A stretch of 64,000 nucleotides of DNA from Brevibacterium ravenspurgense (GCF_001584615.1 NZ_LQQC01000012.1:62001-126000); one strand, 5' to 3'; shown: positions 1-9,019, counted from the first letter of the stretch. Translations and numbers: made by a program. The notes: generated from the sequence alone by a model not told the origin.

Positions 1-2
1 AA

Positions 3-719
3 GACGAATTCGGCGGCGACGAAGTCGTCATCGCCTCACTCCTTCCTTCCGCCTGGCAGGCACACAAGCGCCACGACGGTGTCATCTTCGGCGGCCTCCA
101 GGTGGCAGTGTCCAGCCCCGACCCCTCGCGTGACCTTGCCGCGGCACTGCTGGAAGTCAAAGACATGGAACCCGGCAGCTTCGTTGCTGCGACCAGCAGC
201 CCCGGCCAGGGTCCGCGCCTGCAGGACATTCTCGACCTTGACGCTCCGTTCAAGGTTCGCGTCCACGAAACCTTCGACTACTGGCTTCCGCAGGACGGTT
301 CGCTTGACGGTGACGAAGACACCCAGGCGGCCATCGAACAGGCCAACAACCTCATCAGCCCCACTGACAAGCTCGTCGAAGCTGAGGGTGCCTACTGGAC
401 CGAAATGGGTGACGGCCGCTACGTCCGCTGGGCGATCGGCGAAAACGAAGACACCGTCATGGACGCCCTGGCTCGCCTGCACGCGGACGGCAAGAACACC
501 CTCGGCGGCATCGGCCGCTACCTGGGCACTTTCCGCACACAGGGCATCGTCATCCCGGTGTGGGAAGTCGGCAGCGATGTCACAGCCGACGACGTCGACG
601 CTGTCCTCGGCGAATTCGCCGAAATCCTGGCCCAGGCGCTGAAGAACACGGAACCGCTCAGCGCTGATGAGCGCCGTGCGCGTGCCGGAGTCGTGTCGCG
701 TCAGCTGACCATCCGATGA
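3..719 (+). CDS. DUF5926 family protein, C-terminal part (5' end outside window)
   Basis: The frame is open from base 3 to the TGA at 717-719, so the start lies upstream of the window; 238 codons are visible. The C-terminus carries the pattern ADERRARAGVVSRQLTIR, which I recognise as the typical end of actinobacterial DUF5926 proteins. Function is unknown for the family. The visible part is soluble, acidic and without membrane segments. Its stop overlaps the pheA start by 4 bp (ATGA), so the two are probably translationally coupled. The family call rests on remembered C-terminal similarity; the reading frame itself is certain. Confidence 0.75.
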   Translation, partial: DEFGGDEVVIASLLPSAWQAHKRHDGVIFGGLQVAVSSPDPSRDLAAALLEVKDMEPGSFVAATSSPGQGPRLQDILDLDAPFKVRVHETFDYWLPQDGSLDGDEDTQAAIEQANNLISPTDKLVEAEGAYWTEMGDGRYVRWAIGENEDTVMDALARLHADGKNTLGGIGRYLGTFRTQGIVIPVWEVGSDVTADDVDAVLGEFAEILAQALKNTEPLSADERRARAGVVSRQLTIR

Positions 720-1660
720 CAGACACCCTGCGCTTCGGGTTCCTGGGCCCAGCGGCAACCTTCACGGAAGCCGCGCTCCTGCGCCTGATTGCAGATCGCG
801 GTTTTGCCGACGCGCAGCGCATCCCCGCACACAGTGTGGACGAAGCGCTCGCGGCGGTGGCCGCCGGCGACCTTTCGGGGGCGGTTGTGCCCATGGAGAA
901 CTCGGTCGAAGGCGGGGTGCCTGCAACGCTTGATGCGCTCACCCGGCACGGAGAGCTGCAGATTGTTGCGGAAACCCTCATCGACGTCCGCTTTGTGCTC
1001 GCGGCGCGCCCCGGAACGCAGCTGAGCGACATCACTGCCTTCGGCACGCACCCCCACGCGGAAGCACAGACACGCGGCTGGGTGGCTGGGCACCTGCCCG
1101 GTGCAACCTACGTGCCGGCTTCGAGCACCGCTGCCGCCGCACAGACCGCCGCCGAAGACGGCAGTGACTATCAGGCGGCCGTGTGCCCGGCTCTTGCCGC
1201 CCAGCGGTACGGGCTCGAAGTCCTCGCCGATGACATCGGCGATCGCCATGACACCGTCACTCGTTTCGTTCTGGTGCGCAAGCCTGCCGCAATGCCTCCT
1301 GCCACGGGAGCGGACAAGACCACGATCGTCGCGGCACTGGCCTCCGACCGTGCGGGGTCTCTGCTCGAACTGCTCGAACAGTTCTCGACCCGCGGAGTCA
1401 ACCTCGCCCGCATTGAATCGCGGCCGACCGGCGACGGGCTGGGCCTCTACCAGTTCTCCCTCGACCTTGTCGGCCACGTGGCTGAACCGCGGATCTCCGA
1501 GGCGCTCGCCGGTGTGCATAGGCTGGCCAGGCGCGTGCAGTTCCTCGGGTCCTATCCAGCGGCGGAGTCCTCGGTCGAACCGGTGGATCCGCGAATGACC
1601 GCAGACTGCTTCGAGGCGGCCGACGCGTGGGTTGAAGGAATCCGCTCCTACCTCAGCTGA
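716..1660 (+). CDS. pheA: Prephenate dehydratase
   Basis: Monofunctional prephenate dehydratase (314 aa), converting prephenate to phenylpyruvate in phenylalanine synthesis. The N-terminus (FGFLGPAATFTE) and the catalytic TRF motif at residues 182-184 mark the PDT domain (about 5-190). An ACT regulatory domain follows (about 200-285) with the phenylalanine-binding ESRP motif at 234-237, so feedback inhibition by phenylalanine is expected. No chorismate mutase domain is fused, as is usual in actinobacteria. The start overlaps the DUF5926 stop by 4 bp. A gap of about 105 bp without a clear terminator separates it from metN. Confidence 0.95.
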   Translation: MTDTLRFGFLGPAATFTEAALLRLIADRGFADAQRIPAHSVDEALAAVAAGDLSGAVVPMENSVEGGVPATLDALTRHGELQIVAETLIDVRFVLAARPGTQLSDITAFGTHPHAEAQTRGWVAGHLPGATYVPASSTAAAAQTAAEDGSDYQAAVCPALAAQRYGLEVLADDIGDRHDTVTRFVLVRKPAAMPPATGADKTTIVAALASDRAGSLLELLEQFSTRGVNLARIESRPTGDGLGLYQFSLDLVGHVAEPRISEALAGVHRLARRVQFLGSYPAAESSVEPVDPRMTADCFEAADAWVEGIRSYLS

Positions 1661-1765
1661 GCAGGCCAAACATGCGCGTGTAATCTCCGCCACAGCGCTG
1701 TCTTAAACCGTCACATGATTTCATAAGGCCTCATCCGGTGGCCGACAATCGTCGCCGGAGGTTTC

Positions 1766-2767
1766 ATGATCACAATCGACGGTGTCAGCCGCACTTATGG
1801 CAGCGGGGAATCCGCGGTCCACGCGCTGCGCGATGTTTCTCTGCACGTTGAGCAGGGCAGCATTTTCGGTGTTGTCGGCCAGTCCGGCGCTGGTAAGTCC
1901 ACTCTTCTGCGCTGCGTCAATGCGCTTGAACGTCCTGACAGCGGGACCGTGACAGTCGGGGATCACCCCATCAGCTCCCTGCGCGGGCGCAGGCTTTCGG
2001 AAGCACGCCACGACATCGGAATGGTGTTTCAGCACTTCAACCTCGTGGGCAACCGCACCGTGGCCGACAACGTCGACTTCGCGCTCGAAGCTGTCGGTCA
2101 GCCGCGCACCAAGCGTCGCCAGCGCGTTGGTGAGGTCCTTGAGCTCGTGGGCCTGTCTCACCGCGCAGACCACCACCCACGCCAGCTGTCCGGCGGACAG
2201 CGCCAGCGCGTCGGCATCGCCCGGGCGCTGGCAGCTCAGCCCAAAGTTCTGCTCAGCGACGAGGCCACCAGCGCGCTCGACCCGGAAACCACCCGGTCAA
2301 TTCTCGACCTCATCAAAAAGCTCAGCGTCGAACTCGACCTGACCGTCCTCCTCATCACCCACCAAATGGACGTCGTCAAGCGCATCTGCGATTCCGCGGC
2401 ACTCATGGAAGACGGCGCCGTGCAGGAAACCGGAACCCTGCCGGAGCTCATCAGCTCACCCGGCAGCCGGATTGCAGACGAACTGTTCCCCGTCGGCGCC
2501 TACGCGCCGGTTCCGGGACACGAAATCGTCGACGTGACCTACTTCGGAAGCGAAGCCACCGACGGTGCGGTCGTCAAACTCGCCCGCGAACTCGACATCG
2601 ACGTATCGATCCTCGGGGCGGCTCTGGAAACCGTTGACGGCAAGCAGGTTGGCCGCACCCGCCTGGCGGTGCCCGGTGATGGTCGGCAGGCCGAGGCGGT
2701 CGTCGATAACTTCCGTTCGCGCGGCCTCGTGGCCTGGCGTGCGCAGGAACAGGGGGGTGCGGCATGA
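1766..2767 (+). CDS. metN: Methionine ABC transporter ATP-binding protein MetN
   Basis: ATPase of a MetNIQ-type D/L-methionine importer (333 aa). Walker A GQSGAGKS is at residues 38-45, the LSGGQ signature at about 141-145, and Walker B with the switch region (LLSDEATSALD) at about 160-170. The last ~75 residues form the NIL/C2 domain that in this family binds methionine and causes transinhibition. A GGAGG ribosome-binding site sits 5 bases before the ATG. The stop overlaps the metI start (ATGA). I found no SAM riboswitch or T-box in the short upstream gap. Confidence 0.93.
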   Translation: MITIDGVSRTYGSGESAVHALRDVSLHVEQGSIFGVVGQSGAGKSTLLRCVNALERPDSGTVTVGDHPISSLRGRRLSEARHDIGMVFQHFNLVGNRTVADNVDFALEAVGQPRTKRRQRVGEVLELVGLSHRADHHPRQLSGGQRQRVGIARALAAQPKVLLSDEATSALDPETTRSILDLIKKLSVELDLTVLLITHQMDVVKRICDSAALMEDGAVQETGTLPELISSPGSRIADELFPVGAYAPVPGHEIVDVTYFGSEATDGAVVKLARELDIDVSILGAALETVDGKQVGRTRLAVPGDGRQAEAVVDNFRSRGLVAWRAQEQGGAA

Positions 2768-3519
2768 CCGACATCAACAACCCCGACTTCTGGCCTCAGC
2801 TGTTCAGCGTCCTGTGGAAGGGCACCCAGGAAACCCTGTTCATGGGTTCGGTGGCAATGTTCTTCACCCTCCTGGTGGGGCTGCCGTTGGGCATTGTGCT
2901 CGTCGCAACCGAAAAGGACGGTTTCCTCGCTGCACCGTTCGGCCAGCGCTGGCTGGGCGCAATCATCAACTGGGTGCTCGGGTTCGTCGTCAACGTCGGC
3001 CGCTCCGTGCCGTTCATCGTGCTCATGATCGCGCTCATTCCCACAACGCGCTTCGTCATGCAGATGTTTACCGGCCGAGCGACGTTCATTGGCACGGAAG
3101 CCGCAACGGTTCCGCTGACGCTGGTGGCCATCCCGTTCTTTGCCCGCATGGTCGAAATCGCGGTGCGCGAAGTCGACCCCGGTCTGCTGGAGGCCGCTGA
3201 ATCCCTCGGCGCGTCCCGGTGGCTGACCATTCGCCGCGTCATCATGCCGGAAGCGACACCGTCGATCATTCTGGGCACAGCGACGACCCTGACCTCGATC
3301 ATCAACTTCTCGGCGATGGTCGGCACGGTCGGCGGCGGTGGTCTGGGCCAGGTTGCGATCACGTACGGACACCAGATGTACTCGCCGATTCACATGGTCG
3401 CCGTCATCATCATCCTGTTCGTCCTCGTGCAGATCATCCAGACAGCCCTGAGCTTCATTGCCAAGCGGTACGGACGCGCCAAGCCCCGCCACCGCGGCTT
3501 CTTCAGCCGTCAGATCTGA
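2764..3519 (+). CDS. metI: Methionine ABC transporter permease MetI
   Basis: Integral membrane subunit (251 aa) of the methionine importer, with about five hydrophobic segments and the EAA-type coupling loop (EAAESLGASRWLTIRRV, about residues 143-160) that docks onto MetN. N-terminal HNPDFWPQLF-like sequence followed by a first membrane span at about 20-45 is typical of MetI. It is coupled to metN by a 4-bp overlap and followed 44 bp later by metQ, giving the canonical metNIQ order. Confidence 0.93.
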   Translation: MTDINNPDFWPQLFSVLWKGTQETLFMGSVAMFFTLLVGLPLGIVLVATEKDGFLAAPFGQRWLGAIINWVLGFVVNVGRSVPFIVLMIALIPTTRFVMQMFTGRATFIGTEAATVPLTLVAIPFFARMVEIAVREVDPGLLEAAESLGASRWLTIRRVIMPEATPSIILGTATTLTSIINFSAMVGTVGGGGLGQVAITYGHQMYSPIHMVAVIIILFVLVQIIQTALSFIAKRYGRAKPRHRGFFSRQI

Positions 3520-3563
3520 CGGAGCGCAGACAAACACACAGAAAAACCCACCTAAGGAGAAAC

Positions 3564-4382
3564 ATGAAGGTATCGGCTCGCCGCGGCATCATCGCCGCAG
3601 TCGCTGCTCTCAGCCTCACACTGTCCGCCTGCGGCGGCGGTGCACAGAAGTCAGAAGACGCATCGCTGGACACCCCGCTGAAGGTCGGCGCTCTGGCCGT
3701 CCCGGCCGGTGAAATGCTCACCCACGTGGCTGACGAACTCGCCGAAAAGGAAGGCATCAACGTCGAGTTCGTTGAGTTCAACGACTACAACACCCCCAAC
3801 CCGGCGCTGTCGGACGGTTCGATTGATGCGAACCTGTTCCAGCACCAGGACTTCCTCGACACCTACAACGAGGAAGCCGGCGGTGACCTCGAATCGGTTG
3901 GCGAAATCTACCTGCCGGCGGCTGCCTTCCACTCGAAGAAGTACAAGTCGCTCGACGAACTCCCTGATGGTGCTGTCGTGTCGATCCCGAACGACCCGAC
4001 GAACGAAGGCCGCGCCCTTGAACTGCTGCAGGAAGCCGGCGCGATCAAGATTGAGGACGGCGCAACCAAGCCCGACGGCATCACCGAGAGCAAGAAGAAC
4101 TTCAAGTTCCAGGAAGTCGACAACGCGAGCCTTCCGCGCACGCTTGAAGATGACGATGCCGCCTTCGTCACCTCGTCCTACGCCATCCCGGCCAAGCTGA
4201 CGAAGGACACCATCATCGCGACCGAGGAAGAGGGTTCGAAGTACTACAACGTGCTTGCCACTCGCCCCGAGCTCAAGGATGACGAGCGCATTCAGAAGCT
4301 CCACAAGATCCTGACCTCGCAGGACATGGCTGACTTCATCAACGAGAAGTGGGACGGCCTCATCCTGCCGAACGTTCAGTAA
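3564..4382 (+). CDS. metQ: Methionine-binding lipoprotein MetQ
   Basis: Substrate-binding lipoprotein (272 aa) of the MetNIQ importer. The reading frame extends further upstream, but the ATG at 3564 is preceded by AAGGAG and begins a proper lipoprotein signal: MKVSARRG, a hydrophobic core and lipobox LSAC with the lipidated Cys at residue 23. The mature part follows the NlpA/MetQ pattern (LKVGALAVPAGEML, FNDYNTPNPALSDGSIDANLFQH, ATRPELKDD near the end). It is the last gene of the operon; a strong hairpin follows 21 bp after the stop. Confidence 0.94.
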   Translation: MKVSARRGIIAAVAALSLTLSACGGGAQKSEDASLDTPLKVGALAVPAGEMLTHVADELAEKEGINVEFVEFNDYNTPNPALSDGSIDANLFQHQDFLDTYNEEAGGDLESVGEIYLPAAAFHSKKYKSLDELPDGAVVSIPNDPTNEGRALELLQEAGAIKIEDGATKPDGITESKKNFKFQEVDNASLPRTLEDDDAAFVTSSYAIPAKLTKDTIIATEEEGSKYYNVLATRPELKDDERIQKLHKILTSQDMADFINEKWDGLILPNVQ

Positions 4383-4403
4383 GACACTCGCTGTCAGAAG
4401 CGA

Positions 4404-4443
4404 CGGAAAGGGGCCGCGGGAGTTTTCCCGCGGCCCCTTTCCG
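4404..4443 (+). terminator. Intrinsic terminator of metNIQ
   Basis: A perfect 17-bp GC-rich stem (CGGAAAGGGGCCGCGGG with its complement) closes a 6-base loop AGTTTT, 21 bp after the metQ stop. Reads TTTCCGTG on exit, so the T-tract is short, but stem strength and position make termination very likely. Confidence 0.88.
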
Positions 4444-4475
4444 TGTGCTCCCTACGGGCTTAAGGAAGAAAGTAG

Positions 4476-4625
4476 GAGCAAAGTCAAAACAGCAAGTATT
4501 CGCCCTATAAGGGAGGTGGTGCAAAGCAAGCCGTCTACAAGTATAAATATAAAGGGAAGAGGCATACTGTTGTGGTCGCCTACGCATTGAAAGGAGGGGA
4601 GATCAGTAATGGATGGGTTAGATAG
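4476..4625 (+). pseudogene. Possible C-terminal remnant of a polymorphic toxin
   Basis: An open frame begins right after a stop at 4473-4475 and runs to TAG 4623-4625, encoding about 49 residues with a basic, beta-strand-like stretch (AVYKYKYKGKRHTVVVAY) and ending GGEISNGWVR. There is no usable ATG, so it is not an intact gene. Its last 17 bases overlap the start of the following gene, the arrangement of a toxin tip and its immunity gene. Base composition is clearly poorer in GC than the metNIQ and serine hydrolase genes on either side. The toxin reading is inference from composition and layout; I cannot assign a toxin family. Confidence 0.35.
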
Positions 4626-5127
4626 TAAGAGTCAGCTGGCTCGTGAGATCTCGGCAGCGCCGTACGATAATTTTTCTGATGCGCTCAAACTTTCGGAGGG
4701 TATGTCAATTGCTCACGTGCGAGAGGCTCTTGAGGAGAAAATCGCGCCCAACGACTCAGCTCTCTGCCATCGTTTCATTGAGCAGTGGCTTGATCGCTTG
4801 GAGCCTATACAAAAACTAGCGGCATCTATTGAGATATCCCACCTTTATTTGTTGGATCTCGTGGATGTGCCACACGCTGAGGACATTATCTTATTGCGCA
4901 CATTACATAATGGTGCTGGCGCAATTGAGGCCCTCAGATCCGAACTTCTTTCTAATCGAGATCTGGGACGAAATCCTGACGCCAGTTTCGGATTGAAGTT
5001 TGTTAAAGCCATCGAAGCTGAAACCTGCGAACCACTGAAAGCCGTCGTCGAGAAACTGCACTCCAATTCTGATCGACTTGAAGTGCTGATTCAACGTGCA
5101 GACGCTGAGGTGAAAGCCCAGGAATAG
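4609..5127 (+). CDS. Hypothetical protein, possible orphan immunity protein
   Basis: Encodes 172 aa; GAAAGGAGGGG gives a strong ribosome-binding site 10 bases upstream of the ATG. The protein is acidic, predicted mostly helical (long Leu/Glu/Ala-rich stretches at 40-110 and 135-170), with no signal peptide or membrane segment. I do not recognise the family. Low GC compared with its neighbours and codons such as TTA, ATA and AGA suggest recent transfer. It overlaps a startless frame that resembles a toxin C-terminus, so an immunity role is plausible but unproven. Confidence 0.65.
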   Translation: MDGLDSKSQLAREISAAPYDNFSDALKLSEGMSIAHVREALEEKIAPNDSALCHRFIEQWLDRLEPIQKLAASIEISHLYLLDLVDVPHAEDIILLRTLHNGAGAIEALRSELLSNRDLGRNPDASFGLKFVKAIEAETCEPLKAVVEKLHSNSDRLEVLIQRADAEVKAQE

Positions 5128-5177
5128 CCGGATCATCTTCAGGACTCAACACCCGGCTCTGGGCTCACGCCGGTCTG

Positions 5178-6707
5178 TCAGTGCAGCTTGATGCTCAGCC
5201 CCTGGATCTGCTCGTAGGGGTTGAGCGTCATCGTCACGGTGCGGCTGCCGAGCGTTCCGGTCACGGTCCACGTCGCCGACGAGGCGCCTGTGAAGTGAGG
5301 CTCGATGGGCTCCTTTTCGACTTCTCCCGTGTGCTCGCGGGCTGCCGCCCACGCCGCCAGGCGCTCCTGGCGCGGCTGGTCGAGATCCACGTTCATGGAG
5401 AACACGTCGTCAGCCGCACTGTCGTCGCCGGTGCGGATCATGTCCTCAGCAATGCGGACCAGTTCCAGAGCGCGGTCGCTTGGGCCGAATGCGCTGACGG
5501 AGCGAACGGGGACAACCAGCCCTGCTCCCGGCCCCGTGGGGGTCGCGGTTGGTGCCTCTGTGCGCGGCCACACGGGGCTGGAGGGGTCCTCGTGGCGCTG
5601 AACTGCGAGCCCAGCTTCGAGAGCTTTGGCGGTGACGGCTTCCGTAGGGTAGCCGGTCAGAGCGGTGAAGAGAATGACCCCGGTGCGGCTGGCAGCGTGC
5701 CAGCGCATGTGCAGACCGAAACCGGGGTAGCCGCCGGAATGTCCAGCGAAGCTGCCGAAGCGGGTGTCGAAATAGCAGCGCAGGCCCAGCCCGTAGCCGC
5801 CGCTGACCGCGAACAGCTCAGGGCCGCCATGAGCGGCGTCAGATGTCCCGTGCGTGATTTCCATGGCTCGCACCGGCTGCTGCTGGTCGGCCAGCACTCG
5901 CCGCCACAGGCGCACCCGCCGGGGAGTGTCTTCGCCCGTGGCTGCCGCTATCGCACGGAAAGCCGAATCGTCGCCACCAGGGCTGACGGCGTCGATCTGC
6001 GCCTGCACCCACAAGGCGAGGTCGCCCACGGTCGATGCGAGTCCGCCGATGGCCGAAAACGCGCCGGGCAGAGAAATGTCCTGCGGCTCGAGTTCACCGT
6101 CGCGAGTGCGCCGGTATCCCGTGACCAGCCGATCCGCATCGAGTTTGCGAACATCGAAACCTGAGGACGTCATGCCCAGGGGAGTGAGGAAGACCTCGTC
6201 GATGAGCTGTGCGAAGGGCTTCTGCGCGGCGCGCTCGATGACGAGACCGGCGACCGCATAGCCGAGGTTGGCATAGCGGTAAGCCGTTCCCGCGGGGAAG
6301 TCGCGAATGACTGGTTCCCCGAGCAGCTGCAGGAAATCCTCTTGAGACATCGACTCCTGGCGGTCTGCCCAGGGATCGTCCGTCGGCAGACCCGATGACA
6401 TGCGCAGCAGGTCGTCGATGACGACGTCCTCAGCCCACCCCGCCTCGGCGAGTTCGGGCACCCAGTCGAGAACAGGATCGTCCATCCTCACCGGCTTACC
6501 CGGAATGAGACCCCTGACCAAACCGGTCAGGGCAGCTGCCGTGAACGACTTCGTGATCGAGGCGACCCGGAAGATCCGGTCCCGGCCCTCCACCTCGTGA
6601 AGTTGGCCTTCTGAAATGATCCCGAACGCCGTTTCCGGCACCCGGGTGGTCTCTTGGCGGATGGTGTCGACAATGGCTTCACGTGCGGTCTGCGACAGCA
6701 CTCTCAC
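5178..6707 (-). CDS. Serine hydrolase, beta-lactamase class C / PBP4* family
   Basis: A 509-aa protein of the beta-lactamase (PF00144-type) fold. The SxxK active site is SITK at residues 50-53, the YxN motif is YAN at 145-147, and the third motif is HSGG near residue 325. No signal peptide is evident, so it may be cytoplasmic. An extra C-terminal domain of about 130 residues follows the hydrolase domain. The ATG overlaps the stop of the upstream permease gene by 4 bp, so it is translationally coupled to an amino-acid transporter; a D-amino-acid peptidase or esterase role would fit, but the substrate cannot be read from sequence. Confidence 0.88.
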   Translation of the reverse strand: MRVLSQTAREAIVDTIRQETTRVPETAFGIISEGQLHEVEGRDRIFRVASITKSFTAAALTGLVRGLIPGKPVRMDDPVLDWVPELAEAGWAEDVVIDDLLRMSSGLPTDDPWADRQESMSQEDFLQLLGEPVIRDFPAGTAYRYANLGYAVAGLVIERAAQKPFAQLIDEVFLTPLGMTSSGFDVRKLDADRLVTGYRRTRDGELEPQDISLPGAFSAIGGLASTVGDLALWVQAQIDAVSPGGDDSAFRAIAAATGEDTPRRVRLWRRVLADQQQPVRAMEITHGTSDAAHGGPELFAVSGGYGLGLRCYFDTRFGSFAGHSGGYPGFGLHMRWHAASRTGVILFTALTGYPTEAVTAKALEAGLAVQRHEDPSSPVWPRTEAPTATPTGPGAGLVVPVRSVSAFGPSDRALELVRIAEDMIRTGDDSAADDVFSMNVDLDQPRQERLAAWAAAREHTGEVEKEPIEPHFTGASSATWTVTGTLGSRTVTMTLNPYEQIQGLSIKLH

Positions 6708-8149
6708 AGCTCCTTCTTCGCGGTTTCAGTCGAGGCGTCGTCAATGTGGAGGTTGGCATAGGAATCACCGAGGATTTCATGCAGACCTTCGTCGTAGCCG
6801 ATCGTGCGGCGGCTGGCCGCGAAGACGTACATGACAACGCCCAGAAGCAGCCACGCGCCCAAGATGATGTATTCGGCCGGCCACACCAGCGACGACGATG
6901 TTCCGGGAACCAGCGCCCACACGATGACGCCGATAGCGCCCAGACCACCGAGCGCGGGCAGGAATGACAGCTTGGAACGGCGAACCGCATTCGGGTACTT
7001 GCGCGGCAGCAGGTACTTGGCGATCACCACCATGAACCACACAACACCCAGGTACACGCCGCCAGTGTCGAGGAACCACACGACGGCACCCGGACCAAGC
7101 CAACCCAGAGCCAGAGTGACAACGGTCGTCACGATGAGAGCACGGCCGGGAGTCTGCCGCTTGGGGTTGATGACGGCGAGGCTCGGCGGGAGCAGCTGGC
7201 CGCGGGCCATGGCCACGATGATGCGCGAACTGGCTACGAACAGGCCGAGGAAGCTGGTGAGCAGGCCCAGGAACGCGATTGCGTAGGCGCCGGTGCCCAG
7301 AATGGGGAAGCCGGCCTCGGTGAACGCCGACACGGTGCCCAGGTCCATCTTCGCGACGTCCTGCCACGGCATAACCCACGCGGTTGCGGCAAGAACAGCG
7401 GTGTAGAACAGGCCCGCGGTGATGACCGTGAGGACCACCGCACGGCCCACCCGCTTGGGCGATATCTTTGCGTCTTCGGCAAGGACGGCAACAAGGCCGA
7501 AGCCCGCCAGGAAGGTCATGCCCGGAATGATGAAGCGCAGAGTGTCAGACACCGGGGCAGTGCCTTCGGCGTAGGCTGGGAAGAAGTTCGACGGCGAGCC
7601 GCTGGCGAAGCCCACAACGATCAGTGCTGCGCCGATCAGCACAATCGCTGCGAACATGAACATCTGCACGCGCCCGCCGATCTCAACGCCGAACCAGTTG
7701 AGTGCGAACATGAGCAGGGTCAGGATGACGCCGACCGCCAGAACCGGCAGGTACACGGTTTCGCCGTTGATGGTGTAAAGCGGCATCGTCTTCATTGCCG
7801 GCACGAAGTTGCTCAGCAGGAAACCGAAGGCGGTGACGTAGAACGCCAGGGACGACACGTAGGCCCCCAACAGCATCCAGCCGGTGAAGAAGGCGGGGCC
7901 GCGACCCATCGTGGTGTAGGAGAAGACGACCTCACCGCCGGCGCGGGGGAATGCGGATGTCAGCTCTGAATATGCCAGAGCAACAAAGGAGGCCAGCAGA
8001 ACGCCGAGCAGCAGGCCGAAGACCATACCGCCGGCGCCGTAGGCGTCCATGAGCTTCGAGTTGGTGTAAATCCAGCTTGTTCCGATGACGCCGGCCACGC
8101 CGAACGCCAGAAGCTGGAAAAGACCGAGCGACTTTTTGAGTTCAGCCAC
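6704..8149 (-). CDS. APC-superfamily amino acid permease
   Basis: A 481-aa polytopic protein with about 12 hydrophobic helices. The first helix carries the APC fingerprint (FGVAGVIGTSWIY) and the following region (SELTSAFPRAGGEVVFS) matches helix 2 of amino-acid/polyamine transporters. The start is GTG with GGAGGG nine bases upstream. The C-terminal tail of about 40 residues is hydrophilic. First gene of a two-gene operon with the serine hydrolase. Substrate unknown. Confidence 0.9.
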   Translation of the reverse strand: MAELKKSLGLFQLLAFGVAGVIGTSWIYTNSKLMDAYGAGGMVFGLLLGVLLASFVALAYSELTSAFPRAGGEVVFSYTTMGRGPAFFTGWMLLGAYVSSLAFYVTAFGFLLSNFVPAMKTMPLYTINGETVYLPVLAVGVILTLLMFALNWFGVEIGGRVQMFMFAAIVLIGAALIVVGFASGSPSNFFPAYAEGTAPVSDTLRFIIPGMTFLAGFGLVAVLAEDAKISPKRVGRAVVLTVITAGLFYTAVLAATAWVMPWQDVAKMDLGTVSAFTEAGFPILGTGAYAIAFLGLLTSFLGLFVASSRIIVAMARGQLLPPSLAVINPKRQTPGRALIVTTVVTLALGWLGPGAVVWFLDTGGVYLGVVWFMVVIAKYLLPRKYPNAVRRSKLSFLPALGGLGAIGVIVWALVPGTSSSLVWPAEYIILGAWLLLGVVMYVFAASRRTIGYDEGLHEILGDSYANLHIDDASTETAKKEL

Positions 8150-8283
8150 GATGTCCCTCCGGGGAAGAGCGCCGGGCTCTCAGTGCCGCAGCGCCAGACG
8201 ATTGGTTCGCCTCATGATACGACGTGCGGTGTGACCTGCATCAATGTGCCCCGGGTGGGGGTTTGAAGCACCGGGTACGAGGT

Positions 8284-8305
8284 GGCAGGGCACGAGGTGC
8301 CTGCC
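8284..8305. terminator. Imperfect hairpin left of the direct repeat
   Basis: GGCAGGGCAC, loop GAG, GTGCCTGCC forms a 9-bp stem with one bulged G, and contains the CACGAGGTGCC motif seen in the window's other terminators. It would have ended the ancestral epimerase gene on the minus strand before the island inserted; on the plus strand it is followed by GGGTTTG. Confidence 0.35.
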
Positions 8306-8319
8306 CGGGTTTGTTCTGA

Positions 8320-8599
8320 GGGCTGGGCTGGTGCGGTGGGTGGGCTGAGAGCGGGGTTCGGTTCAGCTGTCCCTGCGGGCAAGCCCCTGAACCGGCTCAA
8401 CTCCCAGGAGTCTGCGCAGGCGCCCCAGGTTGAGGCTGCGGGACTGGGAGAGCTTGCGCACGGCGTAGCGGTCGAGGCCGTCTTTTGGCTTGCGGCCGGT
8501 CTTTTCGCGCATCCACGCTGTCGTCAGGGCGAGGTCGGCGGCGCGCTCGTCAAAGCGGAACGGCACGAGCCCCGCGCGTGCCATGAACGTGTTGATGGC
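8320..8599. repeat. 280-bp direct repeat, left copy
   Basis: Bases 8320-8599 match 12767-13046 without a difference that I can find, in the same orientation and exactly 4447 bp apart. The unit holds the last 237 bases of the SDR epimerase gene plus 43 bases beyond its stop. Identity ends sharply on both sides (A8319 against G12766; A8600 against G13047). The two copies bracket a low-GC island. Confidence 0.93.
8363..8599 (-). pseudogene. Truncated 3' copy of the SDR epimerase gene
   Basis: This is the C-terminal 78 residues of the epimerase encoded intact at 12810-13730, duplicated within the left repeat. At 8600 the homology stops; the frame continues to an ATG at 8665 that gives a chimeric 100-residue reading with an unrelated N-terminus. 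It lacks the whole NAD-binding domain and the YxxxK site, so it is non-functional. Confidence 0.88.
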
Positions 8600-9019
8600 A
8601 TCGCACGGCAAAAAACCGCTAGCAACCTTCTCGGGTTGGCGTGCCCGAAAATGATAAGGAGCCATACCTTAACCCGAGAGACCACAGTGGGACCAAAGTA
8701 TAAACAGACCAAGCGCAAGCGACCTATATAGATCGATTTAAAGGCAATGCAATAGGTTCAACCCAGTCGCAACTGGGGCCAAATATAACGGTTCGAACGA
8801 CTGGCATACCCGACAATGCGTGGTGACTATTTCGTCGAAGCGAATAACTGTCCGGGACTCCTCCTTAGATGTTTCTCATATCTTAAGCGGCTTGCCCGGA
8901 GATAATCCTGGCAAGCCGCGTATCATGCTAAATTAAAGACGGCAAGAAAGTTAAACTTAAATAACTAAATTTTGATGTGGTAGATCCTATGCACATAGCG
9001 GGAAATGATGATTCCACCG
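8600..9019. other. Gene-free left part of the low-GC island
   Basis: About 420 bp without a credible gene on either strand. It holds a 9-bp inverted repeat (CTCGGGTT near 8630 and AACCCGAG near 8671) and a hairpin at 8887-8919. I see no integrase, transposase or tRNA. Base composition is visibly lower in GC than the surrounding genome. Confidence 0.6.
8887..8919 (-). terminator. Hairpin downstream of the ATP-grasp gene
   Basis: Perfect 10-bp stem GCGGCTTGCC / GGCAAGCCGC with a 13-base loop, about 100 bp past the stop of the minus-strand ATP-grasp gene. No T-run follows, so its role as a terminator is tentative. Confidence 0.45.

Noticed and set aside
1661..1765. SAM riboswitch upstream of metN
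   Set aside because: The gap is only about 105 bp and shows none of the paired helices or conserved core of SAM riboswitches.
2539..3537. Long minus-strand open frame opposite metN/metI
   Set aside because: Antisense shadow of high-GC codon usage: rich in Arg, Asp, His and Gln, no domain, and the plus-strand genes are certain. The same holds for 21720-23327, 46403-47935 and 60248-61615 on the minus strand.
8363..8665. Possible 100-aa chimeric gene at the left repeat
   Set aside because: Its C-terminal 78 residues are the duplicated epimerase end and the remainder is unrelated junction sequence; it is best described as a truncated pseudogene.
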